From the NCBI GenBank assembly GCA_002432085.1, contig DJFN01000062.1:1-6440 (forward strand): a stretch of DNA of 6,440 bases. Direction: 5' to 3'. Under the pieces are notes generated by a model. That model ran no database searches, was not told the DNA's origin, and saw nothing but the letters and a program-made list of their open reading frames with translations. This stretch comes from Flavobacteriales bacterium UBA5871. Lineage in GTDB: Bacteria > Bacteroidota > Bacteroidia > Flavobacteriales_D > Crocinitomicaceae. Positions 1 to 6,333 of this stretch are shown here, in pieces. The first letter of the stretch is position 1. The number at the start of each line of letters is the position of its first letter. Made by a program: the position numbers and the translations under genes.

Positions 1-709
<709 letters not shown>

Positions 710-734
710 TACAGACAACAAGACTTTAGGAGAG

Positions 735-764
735 CAGGACATTAGGATTCGTCTTAATGTCCTG
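735..764 (+). promoter_or_regulatory. Perfect 10-bp hairpin in the atpD-atpC spacer
   Basis: The arms CAGGACATTA (735-744) and TAATGTCCTG (755-764) are exact reverse complements around a 10-nt loop. No T-tract follows, so this is unlikely to be an intrinsic terminator. It could be an mRNA stability or processing element that sets the beta to epsilon ratio, or part of a leader controlling atpC translation. The structure is read directly from the sequence; its function is inference. Confidence 0.6.
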
Positions 765-789
765 AAATCTTAAAATCCTAATATCAGGA
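741..789 (+). promoter_or_regulatory. Alternative pairings overlapping the atpC ribosome binding site
   Basis: ATTAGGATT (741-749) is the exact reverse complement of AATCCTAAT (774-782), and TCCTGA (760-765) is the exact reverse complement of TCAGGA (784-789). Both compete with the 735-764 hairpin, since they reuse one of its arms. The second pairing would cover AGGA at 786-789, the likely Shine-Dalgarno sequence 4 nt before the atpC ATG. This suggests a possible translational switch. No ligand or trans factor is visible, and chance pairing in an AT-rich spacer is not excluded. Confidence 0.3.
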
Positions 790-793
790 AACT

Positions 794-1081
794 ATGCATT
801 TGGAAATCATTACACCCGAAACGAAGATCTTCTCCGGTGAAGCAGAAGCAGTTCAGCTTCCGGGATTGGACGGTTCGTTCCAGGTGCTGAACAATCACGC
901 TGCCATTATCTCTGCTTTGGTTGCAGGAACGGTGAAAGTAGATCTTGCTGCTCCGTTCGAAACAGACGAGCAGACCGATAAGCACATCCGTGTTGACAGC
1001 AATCCGAAGATCATCCGGGTTGACATCAAAGGAGGCGTGATGGAAATGTTAGACAATAAAGTAACGGTGCTCGCTGAATAA
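794..1081 (+). CDS. atpC: F0F1 ATP synthase subunit epsilon, short form
   Basis: Epsilon is part of the central rotor stalk. It couples F1 to the c-ring and, in many bacteria, restrains ATP hydrolysis through a C-terminal helical hairpin. The 95-residue product begins MHLEIITPETKIFSGEAEAVQLPGLDGSFQVLNNHAAIISAL, which is the canonical N-terminal beta-sandwich with the G-x-F-x-V-L-x-N-H-A motif near residues 27-36. It ends with the beta-sheet segment GGVMEMLDNKVTVLAE. The roughly 45-residue helical domain of the 139-residue E. coli protein is absent, and the stop is followed directly by a terminator, so this is the natural end and not a frameshift. Short epsilons are known in Bacteroidota and green sulfur bacteria. 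The loop VDLAAPFETDEQTDKHIRVDSNPK (about residues 50-73) is longer and more charged than usual. AGGA at 786-789 supports the ATG start. Confidence 0.95.
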   Translation: MHLEIITPETKIFSGEAEAVQLPGLDGSFQVLNNHAAIISALVAGTVKVDLAAPFETDEQTDKHIRVDSNPKIIRVDIKGGVMEMLDNKVTVLAE

Positions 1082-1100
1082 GCGGCTCCGCAAAAGACGA

Positions 1101-1136
1101 AGAGGGAAGTTCGCCGAAGCGGATCTCCCTCTTTTT
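1101..1136 (+). terminator. Rho-independent terminator after atpC
   Basis: AGAGGGA (1101-1107) pairs with TCCCTCT (1126-1132). An inner CGC/GCG helix closes a CGAA tetraloop (1112-1121), and the structure runs into five T residues (1132-1136). It begins 19 nt after the atpC stop. It marks the end of the atpDC transcript and separates it from uppS. Confidence 0.85.
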
Positions 1137-1162
1137 GTATAAGGCGGAAACCAAGAAATTTG
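1135..1162 (+). promoter_or_regulatory. Possible Bacteroidota-type promoter for the uppS-bamA-ompH operon
   Basis: A TTG at 1135-1137 and GAAATTTG at 1155-1162 are separated by 17 nt. This resembles the Bacteroidota -33 TTG / -7 TAnnTTTG pattern, although the first T of the -7 box is G here. The location, just after the atpC terminator and 43 nt before the uppS ATG, is where a promoter is needed. The match is imperfect and the TTG overlaps the terminator T-tract, so this is tentative. Confidence 0.3.
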
Positions 1163-1205
1163 CAACGCCGTAAACGATTCTTTCATTATTTTCGTTAACT
1201 CAACA

Positions 1206-1943
1206 ATGAATCTTTTAGACCAGATCAACAGGGAAAATGTACCAGGCCATATTGCAATCATTATGGACGGTAACGGACGCTGGGCAAAAAAGCAGGGGCA
1301 GGAGCGCCTGTATGGTCATTCTATTGGAGTTGAGTCGGTGCGGGAAACACTTACCGCAGCGAAAAACATCGGGGTGAAATACCTCACGCTCTACGCATTT
1401 TCCACGGAAAACTGGAACCGTCCGAAGGCAGAGATCGACGGACTCATGAACCTGCTGGTGCGCACCATTTCCAACGAAGTGGACGAGCTCAACAGCAGCG
1501 GTGTGCGTTTGCACAGTATCGGCGACCGTGACGGTCTTCCGCAGGAATGTCGTGAAGAGCTTGCCAGCGCCATGCAGCGCACCTCCCACAACGACAGCAT
1601 TCATCTGATCCTGGCGCTTAACTACAGCGCGCGCTGGGAAATAACACGAGCTGCCCGACTGATCGCCGAAGCGGCACAGCAGGGCGAGCTCGATCCGGCA
1701 GCGATCGACGACGAACTGATCTCGTCCCGCATGTCGACAGCAGACTTTCCCGATCCGGAGCTGCTCATCCGTACAAGCGGCGAATACCGCCTGAGCAACT
1801 TCCTGCTCTGGCAGATCGCCTATACCGAATTACACTTCACATCCGTATTGTGGCCGGACTTCAAAGAAGAAGACCTCTACAAAGCCGTACTTGACTATCA
1901 ATCACGCGAACGCCGTTTTGGAATGGTTTCCGAACAACTTTAG
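1206..1943 (+). CDS. uppS: Isoprenyl transferase (undecaprenyl diphosphate synthase)
   Basis: This cis-prenyltransferase condenses isopentenyl diphosphate units onto farnesyl diphosphate to form undecaprenyl diphosphate, the lipid carrier for peptidoglycan and surface polysaccharides. The 245-residue length is normal for the family. The N-terminal signature HIAIIMDGNGRWAKKQG contains the expected catalytic aspartate D21 and the diphosphate-binding G22-N23-G24-R25. It is followed by YGH and by LTLYAFSTENWNRP. The C-terminal signature LLIRTSGEYRLSNFLLWQIAYTEL (residues 186-209) has R189, R195 and S197 for substrate binding and E208 in the magnesium-ligand position, then the WPDF motif. The ATG at 1206 puts the signature 15 residues in, as usual; no strong Shine-Dalgarno sequence precedes it. 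It is the first gene after the terminator and lies 3 nt from bamA, so the two are probably co-transcribed and perhaps translationally coupled. Confidence 0.97.
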   Translation: MNLLDQINRENVPGHIAIIMDGNGRWAKKQGQERLYGHSIGVESVRETLTAAKNIGVKYLTLYAFSTENWNRPKAEIDGLMNLLVRTISNEVDELNSSGVRLHSIGDRDGLPQECREELASAMQRTSHNDSIHLILALNYSARWEITRAARLIAEAAQQGELDPAAIDDELISSRMSTADFPDPELLIRTSGEYRLSNFLLWQIAYTELHFTSVLWPDFKEEDLYKAVLDYQSRERRFGMVSEQL

Positions 1944-1946
1944 CCC

Positions 1947-4505
1947 ATGAAGCAACTGATTATCCTGATCCTTACTATCATTTCATTCGGAGCGTTCGCC
2001 CAGAACGATTCCATTCCCACATCGACGACTATCGGCGGTGGACTGGAAATCAATTACCTGAAGCCACAGCGTTACGAGCTCGGTCCGATCCGCGTTACCG
2101 GTGCTGACAACTTCGACCCGAATGCCATCAAGCTCATCGCCGGGCTGCGCCAGGGACAGGAAATCACCATTCCGGGAGACCAGATCACGAGCGCCATCCG
2201 CAACCTGTGGGATGAAGGCCTGTTTTCCTCCGTTTCCATCGAAGCTGAAAAAGAAATTGCCGGCGTGATCTACCTCGTGATCAACGTAACGCCGCGTCCG
2301 AAGCTTTCGCGCTTCAAATTCCGTGGTGTCAACCGTCGCGAGGCCGATAAAATCCGCGAAGAGATCAACCTCAACTCAGGCGCCACCATCACTGAAAACC
2401 TCGTTTTCAATACCCGCAACAAGATCGTCGGTTATTTCCGTGAGAAAGGCTTCTACAGCGTCGAAGTGAGCATTAATCGCGTTCGGGATACACTGGTCAA
2501 CAATGCGGAGATCTTCCTCATCGATATCAACAAAGGAAAACGCGTACGCATCAAGGAAGTCAATATCCAGGGGGCTACGTCCGTGAAAATGTGGAAGCTG
2601 CGCGGCGCGATGAAGGATACCAAGAAAAAAGCATTCTGGCGTGTCTTCAAACGCTCCAAATTCTCCGTTTCCGCTTATGAGCGTGACAAAGCAGCCATGC
2701 TGGAAAAGCTCAAAGGTGTGGGACTCCGAGATGCGGCGATCATCCGCGATTCCGTTTACCTGGTCAACGAGCGCAACCTCGTGATCGATATCGTGGTCGA
2801 CGAAGGTGCGAAATACCAATTCGGGACCATTACCTGGATCGGGAACACGAAATTCACGTCCGGCTACCTCGATACGGTGCTCGGGATCAAATACGGCGAC
2901 GTTTACAACAAGCCGTTGCTCGACCAGCGTTTGTACATGAGCCAGGACGGCCGTGATATCACCTCCCTTTACATGGACCGCGGTTACCTGTTCTTCCAGA
3001 TCCTGCCGATCGAAAAGAGCGTAACCGACAATCACATCAACTACGAGATGCGCGTCATCGAAGGACGCGAGGCGCGCAACCGCAACATCATCATCAGAGG
3101 AAACTACAAGACCAACGAGCACGTGATCCGTCGTGAAATCCGTACCAAGCCGGGCGATCTCTTCAGCCGGAACGATATTATCCGTACGCAGCGTGAGCTT
3201 GCTCAGCTGGGCTACTTCAACGAGCAGGGCTTCCAGGTGAATCCGATTCCGAATCCACAGGACGGAACGGTCGACATCGAATACGTCGTGGAAGAAAAAT
3301 CTGCCGACCAGATCGAGCTTTCGGGAGGTTACGGAGCAGGTCGTATCATCGGTACGCTGGGACTTACCTTCAGCAACTTCTCCATCCGCAATGCCTTTAA
3401 ATTCGGTCAGGGCTACTGGTCGCCGCTTCCATCCGGTGACGGTCAGCGCTTGTCCATTCGTATGCAGACCAACGGTCGTTTCTACCAGAGCTACAACTTC
3501 TCCTTCACGGAGCCGTGGCTGGGTGGCAAGAAGCCGAATTCCTTTACGCTGTATGCAACGCACACGCAGATCGGGAACAACTTCAAGCGCAGCGCGGATA
3601 CGTACCAGGGCGTTTCCATCTCCGGTGGCGGTATCGGACTGGGCCGTCGCAAGAAATTCCCGGATGACTACTTCAGTGCTTACTACGAGCTTTCGTACCA
3701 GTATTACGACGTAGTGGATTACGCGTCTATCTTCCCGAACTTCCAGAACGGTTATGCGAACGACATCGCCCTGAAATATGCGCTGCAGCGTAACTCGGTG
3801 AACTCGCCGATCTACCCGACGGAAGGTTCGAAGCTCTCGTTTACGGCCAAGTCATCGATTCCATACTCGCAGCTGGGTGGTCGCACCGACTTCACGGATG
3901 CGGCATCGCAAGACAAATACCGTTACCTGGAGTACTACAAGCTCAAGCTGACAGGTGAATTCTTTTTCCCGCTGACCCGTGACAAAAAGCTCGTGCTCAT
4001 GCCGCGCTTCGGATTCGGTTTTATGGGCTCCTACAACCAGTCGAAAGGCCTGACGCCGTTTGAGCGCTTTACCCTCGGTGGTAGCGGTCTCTCGGGTGTG
4101 AACCAGTTCGGTGGCCGTGAGATCATCGCCCTGCGCGGTTACGAAGACAACTCTTTGTCGTCCAGTGGTGGCGATCCGCTCGTAACGAAATACACCCTCG
4201 AGCTTCGTTACCCGATCTCGCTCAATCCACAGGCAACGTTCTTCGTACTGGCATTCGCCGAAGCAGGGAACACTTACCAGAGCTTCCAGAAATTCAATGC
4301 CTTCAACGTGAAGCGCAGCGCGGGTGTCGGTGTGCGTATCTTCCTGCCGATGTTCGGTATGCTTGGACTAGATTACGGTCTTGGCTTCGACCGACTCGAC
4401 CCGCATGCCAACGGCTACGGCGGTCCGTCCGACCAATCGATTGGTACTAAGGGGTATTACGGTAAGTTCAGCTTCACCATCGGTATGAACCTCGGTGAAT
4501 TGTAA
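1947..4505 (+). CDS. bamA: Outer membrane protein assembly factor BamA (Omp85 family)
   Basis: BamA is the central component of the outer-membrane beta-barrel assembly machine. The 852-residue product starts with a Sec signal peptide (MKQLIILILTIISFGAFAQ, predicted cleavage near residue 19). Five POTRA repeats follow at about residues 43-116, 117-196, 197-287, 288-374 and 375-451, each ending in a pattern such as DIVVDEG or MRVIEG. The third carries a basic insert (KDTKKKAFWRVFKRSK), which I recall from Bacteroidota homologues. From about 455 the chain is a beta-barrel rich in aromatic residues and glycine. The conserved L6 loop motif is ALRGYED with R730-G731-Y732, equivalent to VRGF/Y. The last strand alternates F841, F843, I845, M847, L849 but ends in L852 instead of the usual terminal aromatic. 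The start lies 3 nt after uppS. The downstream ompH genes encode likely client chaperones. Confidence 0.97.
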   Translation: MKQLIILILTIISFGAFAQNDSIPTSTTIGGGLEINYLKPQRYELGPIRVTGADNFDPNAIKLIAGLRQGQEITIPGDQITSAIRNLWDEGLFSSVSIEAEKEIAGVIYLVINVTPRPKLSRFKFRGVNRREADKIREEINLNSGATITENLVFNTRNKIVGYFREKGFYSVEVSINRVRDTLVNNAEIFLIDINKGKRVRIKEVNIQGATSVKMWKLRGAMKDTKKKAFWRVFKRSKFSVSAYERDKAAMLEKLKGVGLRDAAIIRDSVYLVNERNLVIDIVVDEGAKYQFGTITWIGNTKFTSGYLDTVLGIKYGDVYNKPLLDQRLYMSQDGRDITSLYMDRGYLFFQILPIEKSVTDNHINYEMRVIEGREARNRNIIIRGNYKTNEHVIRREIRTKPGDLFSRNDIIRTQRELAQLGYFNEQGFQVNPIPNPQDGTVDIEYVVEEKSADQIELSGGYGAGRIIGTLGLTFSNFSIRNAFKFGQGYWSPLPSGDGQRLSIRMQTNGRFYQSYNFSFTEPWLGGKKPNSFTLYATHTQIGNNFKRSADTYQGVSISGGGIGLGRRKKFPDDYFSAYYELSYQYYDVVDYASIFPNFQNGYANDIALKYALQRNSVNSPIYPTEGSKLSFTAKSSIPYSQLGGRTDFTDAASQDKYRYLEYYKLKLTGEFFFPLTRDKKLVLMPRFGFGFMGSYNQSKGLTPFERFTLGGSGLSGVNQFGGREIIALRGYEDNSLSSSGGDPLVTKYTLELRYPISLNPQATFFVLAFAEAGNTYQSFQKFNAFNVKRSAGVGVRIFLPMFGMLGLDYGLGFDRLDPHANGYGGPSDQSIGTKGYYGKFSFTIGMNLGEL

Positions 4506-4553
4506 GCAAGCAATAAAAACCCTAACTTAGACGTTCTCATTCTCTTTTGAATT

Positions 4554-5072
4554 ATGAAAAACCTGATTTTGGCCCTGTTGGCCGTGTTTGGCATAGCGTT
4601 TGCCAGTTCAGCTCAGAAATACGGCTACATTGATTCGGAATTTATTCTGAACAATATTCCGGAGTACAAAGAAGCGAAGGACCGTCTCGATAAGCTGGCG
4701 GAACGTTGGACCAAAGAAATTGAAGAGCGCTATGAAGTGATCAAGCAGAAAAAGGAGAATTTTCTTCGGGAAGAAGATCTCCTGCCTGCAGAAGAGAAAG
4801 CAAAACGCCAGGAAGAAATCGAACGCCTCGAGCTCGAAGCGATGGAAATGCAGAAGCTGCGATTCGGTGTGAACGGAGATTACTTCCAGAAACGCCAGGA
4901 GCTCATCAAACCCATCCAGGATAAAATCTACGAAGCGATGCAGACGGTAGCTTCCAAACGGAATTATAGCTTTATATTTGACAAGGCAAACCAAAGTAAC
5001 CTCGTTTTTGCCGACAGTAAATTCGATATCAGCGACGAGGTGCTGAAAGAAATGGGATACAGTCCCAAGTAA
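4554..5072 (+). CDS. OmpH/Skp-family periplasmic chaperone, copy 1
   Basis: This is a secreted holdase-type chaperone that probably binds unfolded outer-membrane proteins after Sec export and delivers them to BamA. The 172-residue product has a signal peptide MKNLILALLAVFGIAFASSA, with cleavage expected after A20. The mature start QKYGYIDSEFILNNIPEYKEAKDRL is the typical OmpH N-terminus. Residues about 38-120 form a highly charged K/E-rich coiled-coil segment, the tentacle of the Skp jellyfish fold. The chain then returns to the body with RNYSFIFDKANQSNLVFAD and ISDEVLKEMGY. It follows bamA after 48 nt, with no terminator between. No clear Shine-Dalgarno sequence is seen. It is much more diverged from copies 2 and 3 than they are from each other. 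The family assignment is solid; which clients it serves cannot be read from sequence. Confidence 0.93.
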   Translation: MKNLILALLAVFGIAFASSAQKYGYIDSEFILNNIPEYKEAKDRLDKLAERWTKEIEERYEVIKQKKENFLREEDLLPAEEKAKRQEEIERLELEAMEMQKLRFGVNGDYFQKRQELIKPIQDKIYEAMQTVASKRNYSFIFDKANQSNLVFADSKFDISDEVLKEMGYSPK

Positions 5073-5101
5073 TGAGAAGACACATAATAATTAGCAAATG
5101 A
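5072..5101 (+). other. Nine-codon minicistron bridging ompH copies 1 and 2
   Basis: An ATG at 5072 shares its A with the TAA stop of copy 1 (TAATG) and opens a 9-codon frame, MRRHIIISK. Its TGA (5099-5101) overlaps the ATG of copy 2 (ATGA at 5098-5101). It could pass terminating ribosomes from one gene to the next. Whether it is translated is unknown, and such a short frame can arise by chance. Confidence 0.25.
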
Positions 5102-5646
5102 AAAGACTGTTTTTTGCATTGGTAGTAGCGCTGTCTGCGATGACGTTCGCGCAAGCCCAATCCAAAATCGCACACGTAGACTCCCAGAAGCTGCTGGATA
5201 CCATGCCTTCCCGGAAGAAAGTGATCGAAGAGATCCGCTTCATCGAGAAGAAAGGTATCGAAGAGCTGACCGAAATGGACGCTGCGGTGAAGAAAGCCTA
5301 TGAGGAATTGGTGAAGCTGCCTGCAAACAGCCCGCAAACCGTTGTTCAGTACTCGCAAAACCGTGTAACGACCCTTCAGCAGTCGCTCGAGACACGCAAT
5401 GCGGAGCTCGATCAGCAGATGCAGCAGATGAGCATGGAAATGAACGACAAAGTAATCGCTTCCGTGAAAGAAGCTGTTGCCATCGTTGCAAACCGAAAAG
5501 GACTGCACTACGTTATCGACCAGACCAGCGCTTTGTATGCAAGCGGAATGGATATTACAGACGAAGTGATCGTCGAGCTGCTTAAAATCGATGCCCGTAA
5601 AACGGCTGAAGAAGAGAAAGCAAAAGCAGCAACCTCACCACAATAA
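5098..5646 (+). CDS. OmpH/Skp-family periplasmic chaperone, copy 2
   Basis: A 182-residue secreted protein of the OmpH/Skp family, probably a periplasmic chaperone for outer-membrane proteins. The signal peptide is MKRLFFALVVALSAMTFAQA, with cleavage after A20. The mature protein opens with QSKIAHVDSQKLLDTMPSRKK, the family's first body strand (IAHVDSQ). A coiled-coil arm follows at about residues 36-125, rich in Q, E and M (LETRNAELDQQMQQMSMEMN). The second body segment is KGLHYVIDQTSALYASGMDITDEVIVELLKIDARK. A low-complexity tail, TAEEEKAKAATSPQ, ends the chain and is longer than in copy 3. It pairs ungapped with copy 3 over the first 168 residues at about 63% identity (106 matches counted by eye), including the identical block KKGIEELTEMDA except for its neighbours. 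Copy 1 lies 25 nt upstream. The ATG start is set by the signal peptide. Confidence 0.93.
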   Translation: MKRLFFALVVALSAMTFAQAQSKIAHVDSQKLLDTMPSRKKVIEEIRFIEKKGIEELTEMDAAVKKAYEELVKLPANSPQTVVQYSQNRVTTLQQSLETRNAELDQQMQQMSMEMNDKVIASVKEAVAIVANRKGLHYVIDQTSALYASGMDITDEVIVELLKIDARKTAEEEKAKAATSPQ

Positions 5647-5668
5647 ATTACAGGAAAACAAACATCAA

Positions 5669-6196
5669 ATGAAAAAATTATTTTTTGCACTCGTTATTGC
5701 GCTTACAGCTGCTACCGGTGCCCAGGCACAAACGAAAGTTGCACACGTCAATACACAGGACCTGCTCGATACGCTTCCTTCCCACAAAAAAGGAATTGAA
5801 GATATCAGCTTTTTCCAGAAAAAAGGCATTGAAGAACTGACCGAAATGGATGCGAACGTGAAGAAGCTCTACAAAGAGTATACGGAGCTTCCTGCTGGTA
5901 CTTCACCAACGATCGTGAAATACTCCCAGGACCGCGTAGCAAACGCACAGCAGGCGCTGGAAACACGTCAGGCTGAGCTCGAGCAGCAAATACAGATCAT
6001 GAACGAAGAGCTGAGCACACGCACACTTGCAACTGTGAAAGAAGCGATCGACCTCGTAGCGAAGAAGAAAGGCTTCAACTACGTGATCGACGAGCAGGGA
6101 GCGCTGTTTGCTAACGGAACGAACATTACCAACGAAGTAATCGTTGAGCTGCTGAAGATCGATGCGCGCAAATCTGCCGCCGTGACTCCTCAGTAA
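5669..6196 (+). CDS. OmpH/Skp-family periplasmic chaperone, copy 3
   Basis: A 175-residue secreted OmpH/Skp-family protein and the tandem duplicate of copy 2. The signal peptide MKKLFFALVIALTAATGAQA (cleavage after A20) fixes the start at the ATG at 5669. The frame is open 26 codons further upstream to 5591, but that extension (MPVKRLKKRKQKQQ...) overlaps the end of copy 2 in another frame, is strongly basic, and would bury the signal peptide. The body strand TKVAHVNTQDLLDTLP, a coiled-coil arm at about 36-125 (LETRQAELEQQIQIMNEEL), and KGFNYVIDEQGALFANGTNITNEVIVELLKIDARK match copy 2 closely. The tail is shorter (SAAVTPQ). The spacer from copy 2 is 22 nt with AGGA at 5652-5655. A strong terminator follows 19 nt after the stop. 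Divergence is greatest in the middle of the arm (residues 111-120), which could mean different client ranges. Confidence 0.93.
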   Translation: MKKLFFALVIALTAATGAQAQTKVAHVNTQDLLDTLPSHKKGIEDISFFQKKGIEELTEMDANVKKLYKEYTELPAGTSPTIVKYSQDRVANAQQALETRQAELEQQIQIMNEELSTRTLATVKEAIDLVAKKKGFNYVIDEQGALFANGTNITNEVIVELLKIDARKSAAVTPQ

Positions 6197-6215
6197 ATCT
6201 TAAAGACTTCTGTCG

Positions 6216-6247
6216 AACCGCTGTCTGATCCAGGCAGCGGTTTTTTT
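6216..6247 (+). terminator. Rho-independent terminator after ompH copy 3
   Basis: AACCGCTGTCTG (6216-6227) pairs with CAGGCAGCGGTT (6231-6242) as a 12-bp stem with one G-U wobble and an ATC loop. It runs into seven T residues (6241-6247). This is a strong intrinsic terminator that ends the uppS-bamA-ompH transcript. Confidence 0.93.
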
Positions 6248-6261
6248 ATTAGTCTGATTAA

Positions 6262-6294
6262 TTTACCATGGTAACTATTTAAATCATATCTTTG
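6262..6294 (+). promoter_or_regulatory. Bacteroidota-type promoter of the right-end gene
   Basis: TATCTTTG at 6287-6294 is a full match to the Bacteroidota -7 consensus TAnnTTTG. A weak -33 candidate, TTTA at 6262-6265, is 21 nt upstream. Transcription would start near 6300, giving a leader of about 34 nt before the ATG at 6334. The position directly after a strong terminator supports it. Confidence 0.6.
6263..6274. promoter_or_regulatory. 12-bp perfect palindrome, putative operator
   Basis: TTACCATGGTAA is identical to its reverse complement. It lies 12 nt upstream of the -7 box at 6287 and overlaps the -33 region, so a dimeric repressor bound there could block transcription. A second palindrome, ATTTAAAT (6277-6284), sits between the two. 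No regulator gene is visible in the window. The symmetry is seen directly; the operator role is inferred. Confidence 0.4.
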
Positions 6295-6333
6295 TGGAAA
6301 CAACCGTTCATAGAACGCTCCACATTTGTATCG

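Larger units (their letters stand above)
5098..6196 (+). repeat. Tandem gene duplication (ompH copies 2 and 3)
   Basis: The two adjacent genes align without gaps through residue 168. Long identical peptide blocks are present, such as KKGIEELTEMD and EVIVELLKIDARK. Many synonymous differences are seen in these blocks, so the duplication is old and maintained, not a recent or assembly-derived copy. Confidence 0.85.

Noticed and set aside
735..764. Hairpin after atpD as an intrinsic terminator
   Set aside because: The stem is AT-balanced with a 10-nt loop and no T-tract follows. atpC comes directly after, and a much better terminator lies behind atpC.
2376..3563. 395-codon open frame on the minus strand inside bamA
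   Set aside because: It lies wholly antisense to a certain BamA. Its translation has no recognisable domain and is explained by the codon bias of the + strand gene.
3391..3714. 107-codon + strand frame inside bamA
   Set aside because: It is a shifted frame of the BamA barrel with arginine/serine/threonine-rich composition and no family resemblance.
4506..4553. Promoter for ompH copy 1 in the bamA-ompH spacer (CTCTTTTG near 4542)
   Set aside because: The TA of the -7 consensus is missing and no TTG lies at the right distance. Read-through from the uppS-bamA operon is simpler.
5591..5668. Upstream extension of ompH copy 3 to an ATG at 5591
   Set aside because: It overlaps the end of copy 2 and would put a very basic segment before a clear signal peptide. 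The start at 5669 matches copy 2 exactly.
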